Position numbers and translations under genes: made by a program. Below, piece by piece: positions 31,115 to 41,139 of a stretch of 64,000 nucleotides of DNA (position 1 is its first letter; every line of letters starts with the position of its first letter). The stretch comes from Pseudoips prasinana (taxonomy: Eukaryota; Arthropoda; Insecta; Lepidoptera; Nolidae): contig OX621260.1 of the NCBI GenBank assembly GCA_951640165.1, positions 11,736,001 to 11,800,000 on the forward strand, in the 5' to 3' direction. Under the pieces are notes generated by a model. The model searched no databases, was not told the DNA's origin, and was given only the letters and a program-made list of their open reading frames with translations.

Positions 31115-31681
31115 ATTATATTATGGAATCGATCAACCGCTTCGATCGGTTACCAGCTTCCTACAAACGTCCGGTTTATTTGACACATGCTGTTACTACG
31201 TCCACGTGATTTCGTCCTTGCAAATGCTACCTGACTATACGGATAAAAACACTTCGTATTAATGATTTACATGTCCTAACCTAAAAAGAAAAAATGTGCT
31301 ATAAAGCTTAAAGTACATAGAACGTACTTATCTACCTGATTGTGAATCTATTTTCATTTAAAATTATGAAATTGTGGGTTAAACATGCGACATGTAAAAT
31401 TTTCCGAGTTGAACAAACTCCTACAAATTAACATCGACTTTACATAAAAATAGTTCTAATTGCAACATATTAACGTGCATAACAAAAAACTAGATTAAAT
31501 ACCCTTTTAAATGATATATTAATATCTATAAATCCCATACATAATTACAAAGAAACATTCAAAAGAAATCTATAACTCTTGGCGCGAAATATGTCCATTT
31601 CAAAGAGCTGTCACTGGTAGACGCCACTTTACGAATGTTTTTGTTTTATGACATACATTTTAGCGGCCCCACTTATTTTTT

Positions 31682-31867
31682 TTAAATTCTATACTCTATC
31701 CTCTTGACCATGGCGCTTCGATTCATTCCAAGTAGTGCCGCAATTTGCCACAGGATGGCATTGATTTCAACTATTGAATGCGCGGGGACTTTAGTACCCG
31801 GGACGTAGTACGGCTTACCTGCCGCGGGGACAAATGTACCCACGGACGTTTTAGTCGGACTTGACAT
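31682..31867 (-). CDS. Small GC-rich ORF, unrecognised
   Basis: Sixty-one codons: 'MSSPTKTSVGTFVPAAGKPY', 'YVPGTKVPAHSIVEINAILW' and 'QIAALLGMNRSAMVKRIEYR'. The base composition is clearly more GC-rich than the flanks, and the peptide looks like globular protein. No signal peptide or known motif is visible. It could be a fragment of a retroposed gene or transposon. Confidence 0.3.
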   Translation of the reverse strand: MSSPTKTSVGTFVPAAGKPYYVPGTKVPAHSIVEINAILWQIAALLGMNRSAMVKRIEYRI

Positions 31868-31887
31868 TCAAATATTCTAAACTGCAC

Positions 31888-32060
31888 GTGTGGCGCAGCC
31901 GTTAAAGTAGCCGCCTTAACGGACAACTATTGGTGTGACCCATAAATAGTTTTCCTCAGTCTGGATGTACTTTGTATCCGTCAATTAAATGTTTGTAGAG
32001 TACTTTACGACGCATAAATTAATTAACCTAGTGTGGGAATTGTCTTATAAAAGAATATAT
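31888..32060 (+). repeat. SINE-C copy 2, internally deleted
   Basis: 'gcacgtgtggcgcagccgtt' head fused directly to 'ggacaactattggtgtgacc', skipping box B. The 3' part ends 'taacctagtgtgggaattgt'. Confidence 0.75.
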
Positions 32061-32554
32061 ATGCTTCTACTGGCACTAAGCATCATTTATGAGAAAAAAA
32101 ATGTTCCATCAAATTCCCCGGTCATTCCTAACTTATTACTCCATATTAATCTAAGTGATTTACGTATCAGTAATCCAAACAGATAAATAGTTTAAAAGTT
32201 TAGTCATATGACATTCCATGTAGGAATGTAACAAAGGAACATATACACTTTTAGAATTATTAGTTTGTCAAACTCGAGACATGAGAGTTCATGTCACTCC
32301 TAACGGTGACTAATGTTATGTGAATCATTAATTGCAAAGTGCGCAAACACTATTGCTATACTTATTTTCTCACTCTATATAGTACTTTACTGAACTTAAT
32401 GAATTCAAGCTTCTGAAGATAGTTCTTGCAAGAAAGATGGATTTTTTCTGCAAGCACACCTTCAGTCTTTCTTACAAGGAACTCCCACTTTTGTGGTCGA
32501 CCAGAAAGAGTATTCTTAAGCATGACAATCGTCAAAGGAACCAATTACAGTAAA

Positions 32555-32756
32555 GGAGATATGTAAGCCTCCCCAATAATTTCCACATTGGCTGGTCTTG
32601 TGCTGCCTGGATCCAGCGGCTTCCCGCGACCCTTGCAACCCTTGCTATGATGCGATGGCACCGGGCGTGGTGGGTAGATCGTGGGTCCACCTTGTAGGGG
32701 GCCTACAAGGTGGACCCACGATCTACCCACCACGCCCGGTGCCATCGCATCATAGC
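32555..32756 (-). repeat. LINE tail (family L) turned into a perfect palindrome
   Basis: 32560-32699 is a minus family L tail ('ctccccaataatttccacat' ... 'gtccaccttgtaggggg'). Instead of continuing 'cctgcccacg...' it turns back at 32699-32701. The last 55 bp (32644-32698) are repeated as an exact reverse complement (32702-32756), with a 3-bp loop. Confidence 0.9.
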
Positions 32757-32970
32757 GTTGAGTTAGATTGGACTACAAATAACTGGTATGTTTCAGGATT
32801 TTGTGATGAACGTACGAACCGCTATCAATCTATAGTTGGGTAATCGTCAAAATTATTTTATTATTTTGTTAAAGTTAAATTTCAAGTTGTCGGTCCCGGT
32901 TGTAGTCATTAAACATCTCAGAGAGGTACCGAGCAACTTTAAGCACTCAAGGGTAGCCACAGCCTTGATC

Positions 32971-33117
32971 ACCCTAATATTATAAAGGCGAAAGTTAGTG
33001 AGTATGTATGTTTGTTATTTCTTCACGGCCAAACGGCTAGAGCGATTTTAATAAAACTTGGTATGGAGTTAGCTGAGACCCTGGATTAACACATAGGTTA
33101 TAATTTATACCATGCAA
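32971..33117 (+). repeat. Family T tail repeat, 3' truncated
   Basis: 'ctaatattataaaggcgaaa' to 'aacacataggttataattta'. The end that normally follows is replaced by the start of the tandem array at 33166. Confidence 0.7.
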
Positions 33118-33165
33118 CCCAGTACAAGTAAATATGAAGCTAGTGCCTTGATATTTACTTGTACT

Positions 33166-33545
33166 GCGATTTGGAACAAGAAATTGGATTAGCTTCTATC
33201 CAGCCTTGTTATTTGGAAAAAGAAATAAGATTAGCTTCTATTTAGCTTTAAGGTTTGGAACAAGAAATTAGATTAGGTTCTATCCAGCGTTGCGATTGGG
33301 AAAAAGAAATGAGATTAGCTTCTATTTAACTTTGATGTTTGGAACAAGAAATTATAGTAACTTCTATCCAGGCTTGTGATTTAGAACTAGAAATTAGATA
33401 AGGTTCTATCCAGCGTTGTGATTGGGAAAAACAAATGAGATTAGCTTCTATTTAACTTTGAAGTTTGGAAAAAGAAATTATAGTAACTTCTATCCAGGCT
33501 TGTGATTTAGAACAAGAAATTAGATTAGCTTCTATGCAGCCTTCT
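33166..33545. repeat. Minisatellite, ~42-bp unit, with 3-unit higher order
   Basis: Nine units of about 42 bp, each with a 'ggaa(c/a)aagaaat(t)' core and 'agcttctat(c/t)(c/t)agc' ending. Units recur in sets of three with a period of about 126 bp (33341 with 33468; 33383 with 33510). Mutations are shared between distant units, indicating expansion by unequal exchange. Confidence 0.85.
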
Positions 33546-33824
33546 ATATCCACAAAACGAATTCTTTAACAACATTACCTTTTTATTGCGATATAAAAAA
33601 CATTTATTGAATGGGTTTTAGTATTTTTATAATACCGGCAACAGAAATACATCGTCTGTGAAAATTTCAACTACAACGGTACATGAGATACAGCCTGGTG
33701 ATAGACGGACAGAGCGACAGACAGATAAACAGCAGAGTATTATTAATAGGGTCCCGATTTAGCCTTTGGATACAGAGCCCTGATTATGTTTGTTATTTAT
33801 ACTTTGTTTGTATCATTGTTTTTT

Positions 33825-34062
33825 TTTTAGACAACGCCCGGACTAAGGAAATTAAGCCTGTGCCGCGGGGTACTTTACAATTATATAAAAACTGCATTGG
33901 GATTTATCCTTTAATAGTAGATGTAAGGTTGGTTATAAATCAATAATTGACGGACACAAAGTACATCCAGACTCAGAACAATTATTTTATGGGTACAATT
34001 ATTTACAAATAGATGTCCTGCGCAGGAATCGAACCCAAGACACGAAGTGGCGAGCATCTTTT
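33825..34062 (-). repeat. SINE-C copy 3
   Basis: Minus: head 'GCTCGCCACTTCGTGTCTTG', box B 'GGTTCGATTCCTGCG', then 'gagtctggatgtactttgtg' and the end 'cccgcggcacaggc'. Confidence 0.8.
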
Positions 34063-34119
34063 TTAAGGTTCCATATAAATTTTGTTCGAATAAGTTAGTT
34101 GTAATAAAGGAAAGTGACG

Positions 34120-34961
34120 GCATAGAATATCATCACCCCGTCTCATCCCGTGGGGGGGCGTTGATGCAACCAGAGAACAAAAAGAAAATGTCACACGATT
34201 ATGGCATATCACCCATTCTTTGGGGACTATAGGCCATATTCTTAACTATGTTTCTTAACTATCTATGAAACAAGAATTTTTATTCGCTTTTCCTTAACTG
34301 GTTAAGCAATAAGAATATTTTATCCATTTTTCTAACTGGTTAAGGTAAACTATTCTTATTCCTTAACCAGTTAATAAAGCTGACAAAAAAATCTTATTTC
34401 CTAACCAATTATGATAGAGTAAACAAAAAGTCCATATCATTTGGGTTAGGTTAGGTTAGTTGGTGACCATTTGGCGTGCGAAGGCGAGCGAGCGTAGCGA
34501 GCGTGCCGCGGCAGCGGCCGCCGAGCGCTAGAAAAACATTAACCATGGATATCTCCATAATGGCATGCCTTGCCTTGCCTTCGCACTAACGTGATACTTT
34601 TCTTTATCGATACTTTTCACTGAAAATGTTGTTGTATACATTTACATAAAAAAAAATAAACAATTTAATATCTATGAATAATGGACTTTTTGTTTACTCT
34701 ATCATAATTGGTTAGGAAATAAGATTTTTTGTCAGCTTTATTAACTGGTTAAGGAATAAGAATAGTTTATCCATTTTCTTAACTGTTTTTCTTAACCAGT
34801 TAGAAAAATGGATAAAATATTCTTATTTCTTAACCAGTTAAGGAAAAGCGAATAAAAAATCTTGTTTCATTGATAGTTAAGAAACATAGTTAAGAATATG
34901 GCTTAAAGGCTTTGGGGTGGCTTTTGTTTAGCAGTGGACGTACTTCGGCTGACATAGTTTA
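34120..34961 (+). repeat. Repeat K copy split by a fold-back element
   Basis: 'atcatcaccccgtctcatcc' to 'ctttgggg' (34120-34225) and 'ctttggggtggcttttg' to 'cttcggctgacatag' (34910-34961) form one repeat interrupted by 684 bp. 'ctttgggg' is present at both junctions. Confidence 0.7.
34226..34909. mobile_element. 684-bp fold-back DNA element with 8-bp target duplication
   Basis: Long imperfect inverted arms (34233-34433 and 34682-34902) hold several copies of the palindromic motif 'taactggttaag' mixed with 'aataagaatattttatcca'. The right arm has about 20 extra bp. The core (34450-34540) is GC-rich, with 'gcgagcgagcgtagcgagcg'. The direct repeat 'CTTTGGGG' (34218-34225, 34910-34917) is the apparent target duplication; 8 bp would fit a hAT-type integrase. 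There is no ORF, so it is non-autonomous. Confidence 0.75.
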
Positions 34962-35212
34962 AGTCAGTTCAAGTCAGTTAGTTCAAGCCTTTCATTACAT
35001 TATAAAGAAAGCATTGACAAGACCTTTACTTTTAAGTAAAATAAAGACATAACGAGATATAGTTATAAATTAAACCAATGATAATTATGAAAAAAAGAAC
35101 AATTTACATGGAAATCGATTGAAACTTCCTAAATAAAGGCAATTCACATTTATGGCCAATAGTATAAATTATACCGTAACCATAATATTATAATCTCACG
35201 CTAAAATATCCC

Positions 35213-35473
35213 TTAGACCGGACAATTTTTTGCTGGTCCTCTATGGTACATAATCCACCAAAACAAAATAAACAAGTTATAGATACAATAATATATTGTT
35301 TGACCGTGTCCAATCGCGCCAAGTCCGGAACAGGTTTCTGTATAATTTGCTGTTTTTGATTTCGTTAGTTCAATTTTATAAATAAACTGCTCTATCGCTT
35401 TGATTTCTCTATTGAAATCTCCATTGCACCATGCAAAAGAATTTAAAAGGTCCTTGTGAGCCGTAACACAGGT
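35213..35473 (-). other. Open frame without start codon
   Basis: Eighty-six codons are open, with 'LLNSFAWCNGDFNREIKAIE' and 'QFIYKIELTKSKTANYTETC'. The only Met is near the end. It could be an exon of an unrecognised gene or chance. Its upstream part overlaps a decayed tRNA-like sequence (about 35460-35510), which weakens the coding idea. Confidence 0.2.
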
Positions 35474-35517
35474 TTATGCCTACTTCGGAAACCAGCTCTC
35501 TACCAACTAAAGATATT

Positions 35518-35659
35518 GTACAGACGCCAGCACATCCAGCCACCCCAATCTGTAAAATTTCTTTTATAGATTTTCAACTTTATCATAAAATCATAAGTTT
35601 CACTTTCAATTGGGGAAATTTGACAGATTGGGGTAGTTTGATGTGCTGGCGTCTGTACA
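35518..35659. mobile_element. Hairpin MITE copy 5
   Basis: Full-length and well preserved: 'tgtacagacgccagcacatc' to 'gatgtgctggcgtctgtaca'. It lies 27 bp from the in-frame stop that ends the gene B first ectodomain exon. Confidence 0.9.
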
Positions 35660-35686
35660 TTAAATTGTTAGTATATCTAACAATTT

Positions 35687-35999
35687 AATTTGATGAGTTA
35701 TGTAAGTGAGAAGACAAACGATTATTCGTATTTCTATTACTATTTGTAACGAAGCAAGTTTGTGTTAAATTATTGAAGGATAGGACAGAACGACATTTTC
35801 TTGGACAAACTTCCTTGAAACAAACACATCCTCGTTCGATTCCAGTAGCGTTATATACAAAATACCCTTCTTCCATAATCTCCAAGTTATTATAAATACC
35901 GTTACTCAACTCAGCACAGAAATTTGTCTCCTGACCACAAACTTTTGTCACAGTTTTCGATATATAGCAAACAATACTATCGGCGAACTGATTCGCATA
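35687..35999 (-). pseudogene. mth-like gene B, N-terminal ectodomain exon
   Basis: The open frame encodes 'KTVTKVCGQETNFCAELSNG', 'IYNNLEIMEEGYFVYNATGI' and 'ERGCVCFKEVCPRKC'. The last part aligns with gene A: CFKEVCPRKCRS against CINKTCIYKCCP. This is the Mth cysteine motif, but with Arg in place of the second Cys of KCC. The frame then ends at TAA after 'LTQTCFVTNSNRNTNNR', lacking about 60 residues that gene A has at this point. No ATG or signal peptide precedes it; the upstream frame closes at about 36003. Boundaries are therefore uncertain. Confidence 0.65.
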
Positions 36000-36099
36000 T
36001 TTTTATAATTTGATACTTGTGAACAACCGCCTCAACCGATTATCGTATGGAAACTGCTTAATATAAAGACGAAGGAACTCGAAATGCAAACTAGTTTTG

Positions 36100-36535
36100 A
36101 TATCTATTATGAGGTCTTAATAATATATTGGTTGCGATTTAAGGCAAAGATTTAGGTTTTTTATATAAACATTAATGCATTTGGTTTTAATACTGTCTGA
36201 GATCGAGTCTTGTGTGTTATCGATGGAGCTTAAGATGCAGCGTACATGTCAATACCCTTTCCGAATCTGGTTCTCACATAGAGAAGTGTAACAGGTTTGT
36301 TTGACCTTGTATTATGTCAGTCGCTTGATATAGCTCCGGGAAGAGGTAGCGAGCGGGATTCCTGTATAGAATTAAGTATTTTGCACGTATTCGATTCACT
36401 GAGAATATCAAGTATAACGTCGGTAGTATATTTTGTATTAATATATTCAATAAAAAGTTGTTACAATAAAAACTGCTGTTAGTATATGATGTAGACGGTT
36501 GATAAAAATAATGTTATGTAGGTTAGAGTTTGCTG
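36100..36535. other. No visible gene between B and C
   Basis: AT-rich sequence, no recognised repeat except a (tattat)-rich area. A promoter of gene B might lie here, but no clear initiator is identified. Confidence 0.35.
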
Positions 36536-36780
36536 TTTGGTGATGGCGGCGAATATCAGAATATCATTACCCTATCACATCCCGTAGGGGGCGTAGAAGT
36601 CGACCGAGTCGTAGAGGGAATATCTAACAGAGGACGGGCAGCAGCTTCCTTCTGAGTACTATTGCCATTTTACTGCGTTCGCCAACCCGTTTGCCAAGCG
36701 TGGCGATTATGACATATCCCCCCAAGATGATTCTTGGGGAGGCTTGTCCAGTAGACTTCTTTCAGCTGTTATGATGATGA
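36536..36780 (+). repeat. Repeat family K copy 4
   Basis: 'ggtgatggcggcgaatatca' to 'cttggggaggcttgtccag', ending 'ttatgatgatga'. It has a 7-bp internal duplication at 'cgaccgagtcgtagaggg'. Confidence 0.75.
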
Positions 36781-37196
36781 CGTTAGAAAATAGTACCTAC
36801 AGTTTTCAAATAACACAGAACGGTCTTCAATTTAATAACAACCAAATTAACATTTATATAAGTACTTTCTAAAAACCTTTCATATTGAATAAAAAATCGG
36901 TTCGCAATTAATGGAGAACTCGCATATCATTATATACTTATACAACAAAACATGCAGTCCAATTTAAAACCTCCTTCATTTCGCAAGAGACTGACCTCAA
37001 TGATAAGCAGGATACGAGGCAGCATGCTGAAAGACATTGCAGATAAACAGGATTCCAAAAGTCATAAAAGCGTATGTTCGAGTTCAAATAAGATAGTGCC
37101 TTCTATTTTATGCATTTCACTTTTATGTAATTCTTCTATGTATAGACTTCATCTGAAATAAAGATTAATTATTATTATTTCCAAGTCCGGTAAAAA

Positions 37197-37560
37197 CAAT
37201 ATTCATCATCATCATATCAGGTGAAAGACATCCACTGCTAGACAAAGGCCTCCCTTAAGGATCTCCGCAATGGCCGTTCTTGTGCTGCCCACATCCAGCG
37301 GTTTCCAGCGATCCTTGCGAGATCGTTAGTCCACCTTCTAATGTATCTGCCTACTCTGCGTCTTCCAGTTCATGGTCGCCACTCGAGAACCTTTCTGCCC
37401 CTGCGGCCGAAAAATAATAATATGTATCGTATACATAGACTCACGTCTGTTTCCCAGAGGGGTAGGCAGAGACAACGGATTTCCACTTGTCACGATCCCT
37501 GCACACCTCCTTCGCCTCGATTACTGTTCGATTACATTCTTCATACATGGTCGCCGGTAA
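37197..37560 (-). repeat. LINE tail (family L) plus second LINE C-terminus
   Basis: 37197-37415 is a long minus family L tail ('atcatatcaggtgaaagaca' ... 'gtcgccactcgagaacctt'). 37430-37560 is a separate C-terminal LINE piece ('cagaggggtaggcagagaca', 'acgatccctgcacacctcct'), also seen at 58440-58530. Confidence 0.7.
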
Positions 37561-37699
37561 TAATAATATGTTATATGTAATAATTAGAAGTTATAAAAAC
37601 CCATTGTTAATTTTCCAAGACATTTTCTTAAAACGGTCCTATTAGGTTTTCGGGAACGCTTAGAGCCTAATATCTACCATAGTAGAGCTTAGGCTCTAA

Positions 37700-38045
37700 T
37701 AATGATGATGATAATGTCCTCCTAGCCGATTTGAGCCATTCATCTGCGCGGGACATATTACAGTGCAATAGTGTTTGCGCAAACACAGGAGCACTCTCGA
37801 TTCCATCACTCTCATGATCCGATGGGACGACTATATAGCGACACACCGCAAAGAGGTCCGGTACAGGACCGACGGCTTTACGTGATCTCCTAGGCACGGG
37901 GTATAATACCGCCATCTCCCAGACTTCAGGCTGACACTTAAAAATTTTTCTTTTTGATTTCACTATATCACATTTGGCCCGATCCGGGATTTGAACCGAA
38001 GACCTCATTATCTGCGATTGAACACGCTACCGCTAGAACAACGAG
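37700..38045 (-). repeat. SINE-D copy 1 (tRNA-derived)
   Basis: Minus: head 'GTTCTAGCGGTAGCGTGTTC' with box B 'CGGTTCAAATCCCGG', then 'gtgtcagcctgaagtctggg', 'agccgtcggtcctgtacc' and 'cggctaggaggacattatc'. The plus copy at 51785-52115 has the same order. Confidence 0.8.
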
Positions 38046-38399
38046 GTAATCAACTATATATAAGATATGAAGAACTATTAATACATGTGTTTTGTGAAAG
38101 CACCTACATGATAATCCGAACCGAGAACTTCAAAATCCGGAGACGCCTGATTTTACTGACTAGCATACCAACGTAGAGTCTTCTTTGGTCTGAAATTTTG
38201 ATCAGGAGTGTCAGATTGACACATCAGGTACCGTGTTGAAATTTAATTCAAAATTCAAAAGGTTTAAAACTTGAGGGACCTTTGATGTATTACACAAGTC
38301 AGGCTAGTTTGGTTTTAAGTTAATGCAGGATGTTTGTAGCGGAGTCACTGTGGCGCTTGACAGGTGATGGTAATCCGGGAGGATATGTAAGTGTCCCCT

Positions 38400-38520
38400 C
38401 AAGGCATGTGGCATAAAAGGGAGCATCGGAGAAACATTCCCCCAATCCCGGGGCTCCCTCACAAGGCGCCAATAGAAGTCCATGGCATGTGAGGTTAACA
38501 GGGTCCTATAGATATCCTCT
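38400..38520 (+). repeat. Unclassified dispersed repeat
   Basis: It shares 'ggcgccaa.agaagtcca(t/c)ggc' and flanks with 57850-58010. Confidence 0.4.
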
Positions 38521-38989
38521 AGATACCTAATCTATTGATTGGATAGAAATTTACTTTGCATTTCGAGTTCCTTCGTATTATATGCGATATAATACGATAA
38601 GATAGAAATGAAATGGAAATGGATGAAAATAATTAAACAATATCGCCTCCCTCACCAAATAATATCGTAATCGAAAAATCTAAATTTTACAGGAAATATA
38701 AAAACGATTTCCGGCTCGTTACTTTTTACCGGGTTTACATAGAAAAATCATTTCTGTACCAGAAGTTAGCAGTTTTTTTTCTTTGATAAGTTAATATAAT
38801 TAAAAAAAATATGATCATACTAGATTGGATCTATAAGCGAAATTATTTAAAGACGAATTCCAACAGTTCATTGATTAATAAATCTGAATATTGATTTCGC
38901 AAGATTCAAGTTACGAAACCCCAAGAAATTAGATCAATACATAAATATTCGTCTTAATGCCTACGTAGGTTGATATATTTATATCCAAC

Positions 38990-39176
38990 TAATGTTATAA
39001 ATGCGAAAGTTTGTGAGTATGGATGTATGGATATTGTTTGTTACTCTTTCTATAATATGTTATGTGGATATTGTTTATAACTACCGAACTGATTTTAATG
39101 AAACTTTGTAGTAATAAAGCTTTATATATCCGAGTAACACAGTTTATCGCCGGTAAAACCGTGGGGCAAAGCTAGT
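38990..39176 (+). repeat. Family T tail repeat
   Basis: 'aatgttataaatgcgaaagt' to 'gtggggcaaagctagta', with an internal duplication of 'ggatattgttt'. Confidence 0.7.
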
Positions 39177-39309
39177 ATTATATATAGTAGTCTAGGCGAC
39201 TAATCTCGATGACTAAGCAGGACATAATGCAGCGCTCGAGTCAGAGCTCAGCAGATAGTTCGTGCACATACCATCGCTTTAATAATCTGATTTTTCCTTT
39301 TATTTATCA

Positions 39310-39425
39310 TAGCAGGGCAAACTAGCAAGCGAGTCACCGGATGTTAAGTAAGCACCGCTGCCCATGGACACCTGCAACACCAGAGGGGCTGCAAGTACGT
39401 TCCCGGTCTTTGAAAAAGGTATTAA
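39310..39425 (-). repeat. LINE 3' end (family R)
   Basis: It matches 44700-44810: 'gcaagcgagtcaccggatgt' and 'cacctgcaacaccagagggg'. In antisense this is the 'GVA.VHGRR' end of an ORF2. Confidence 0.65.
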
Positions 39426-39429
39426 ATTG

Positions 39430-40140
39430 CTTTTTTACAAAGACACGACTGGGGAGATAACAGGCACAAGATCAAAGTTACTTAATATAATAATGAAAAA
39501 TTTATATGTTTTGATCATCTTTATTCTGGACAATAAATACACTTTGTTTATAGTACGAGTACCAACAACATTTTAAAATAAACTTATATTATAGGTGCAT
39601 ATTACTAATATATTTTATTATGCGAAAGAAGTACATAGAAACGTGTATTATTTATTTTATTAAATAGTAAATAGGTAGTTATCAGTCTGTACCCATTATA
39701 AAAATATCTTAAAAAAATTAACCATTTTAGGTTTTGACGACCAACATAAATTACGAACATTTATATTAGATAGTTGATGTTAACTTACTAAATCGTCAAA
39801 GACAGCTCATGTTATTGTATACTACGCATATTCTATACTACGCAGCTTACAACAAAATCCCGGAGCATATCCGGTACATAGCACTAAAAAAATATATGGA
39901 TATATAAACTCACACCTATTTCCCAACGGGATTCCAATTCACGATCTTTGCACCATGCTAAATTAAATAATTAATTAAAAAGCTCGAATGAAGCGGTGGT
40001 TTATCGAGCAATCTTTGACACGTTAAATGATGAATTTATAAAATTTGAGTAGTTATGTATTGACATTATTTTGTGACATTTGCGTACTTATCGTACGCAA
40101 AACTATGATACCTAATATATATTACTTTTAGTGACTATTT
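39430..40140. other. No visible gene
   Basis: AT-rich, no recognisable coding or repeat content. Confidence 0.4.
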
Positions 40141-40149
40141 GACTAAATA

Positions 40150-40375
40150 AGGGCACATAGTTCGTAGAACCGACGACCGCTGGGCCGGAAAGATTTTCGA
40201 GTAGCGACCACGAACTGGAAGACGCAGCGCAGGCAGGTCCCCTCAAAGATGGACCGATGATCTTGTGAGGGTCACTTGAAACTACTGGATATGCAAGATC
40301 AGGATTGTTGAGATATTTGGAGGGAGGCCATATCCAGCAAAGGAAGTCTTTCAGCTGATATGATTATGATGATGA
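40150..40375 (+). repeat. LINE 3' tail (family L)
   Basis: 'agaaccgacgaccgctgggc' to 'tcagctgatatgattatgat'. It translates in pieces to 'RTDDRWAGKIFE' and 'RWTDDLVRVT'. Confidence 0.75.
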
Positions 40376-41010
40376 CTCAATAAGGTAAGATTTTAAATAC
40401 GGTATTGCCCCCGACTCTATGCCATGGCAATTAAACAAATTTTCATATCATTCTTCTTTTTACTGTAGTTCTTATGAGAAGGACAGAGCATATTTAGTTG
40501 TATAAATATCATTGCTATAATAAAATAAATTTTATAAATGTTTTCATACAATGTGTACCTAAATATCTATGTTACTAGAAATAATAATGTATACAACTAT
40601 ATTACTACAAACATGTTCTGACTATTTACAAGCGGTTTTTAAAGTCTACGTGAATAAAAATCTTTTTTATTTATTTATTTTATTTATTGTATCAATTTAG
40701 CTGACAGTTCTATGTATACCCTGTTCTTTTCATACTAGCTATATTAGAGAGAGACGTAATGACATTCAAATTAGTTGTGTATAAAACTGAATAACATCAC
40801 CATTGTTTAGGCTTAATTTAATTTCATCATCATATCAGCCGAAAGACCTCTCCAGTGCTGGACAAAGGCTTCCCCAAAATTCTCCACAATTGCCGATATT
40901 GTGCTATCTGATAAAATAAATGTAAATTTGAATGGTGAACTACCAACTTCGTACATTACCATCATCTATACAAAGTTAATCTATCTAAAAATACGAGTTA
41001 ACGAAAAGTT

Positions 41011-41133
41011 TGTACAGACGCCAGTGCATCCAGCTACCAAATTTTCAACTTTATCACATAAGCCTAAGGTTCACTTTTAATTGGGGAACTTTGACAGATT
41101 GGGGTAGCTTGATCTGCAGCTGGCGTCTGTACA
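41011..41133. mobile_element. Hairpin MITE copy 6
   Basis: 'tgtacagacgccagtgcatc' to 'gctggcgtctgtaca'; left inner arm partly deleted. Confidence 0.85.
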
Positions 41134-41139
41134 ATTTTA

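Larger units (their letters stand above)
4648..35999 (-). pseudogene. Methuselah-like GPCR gene B (membrane domain intact, ectodomain apparently broken)
   Basis: Gene B spans eight recognisable exons over 31 kb: about 35687-35999, 28845-29032, 27092-27277, 20544-20622, 16770-16945, 15695-15857, 5903-6094 and 4648-4798. From membrane segment 1 to the stop codon all splice phases agree. Exon lengths (186, 79, 176, 163, 192, 151) differ from gene C (192, 79, 179, 169, 186, 154) only by multiples of three. The ectodomain half is suspect. The exon at 28845-29032 has two in-frame stops if read from the acceptor equivalent to that of gene C. Its donor leaves a phase that does not fit the next exon. 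The first ectodomain exon has KCR where KCC is expected and stops early beside a MITE. It may be a recent pseudogene, or a gene using unusual splice sites or a different 5' end. Introns hold LINEs, mariners and SINEs. Confidence 0.7.

Noticed and set aside
35400..35510. Functional tRNA on the minus strand ('tagttggtagagagctgg')
   Set aside because: There is no matching B box or acceptor stem; it looks like a decayed SINE head.
37341..37580. 79-codon plus ORF as a gene
   Set aside because: It lies in antisense to two LINE tails, and its peptide derives from those repeats.
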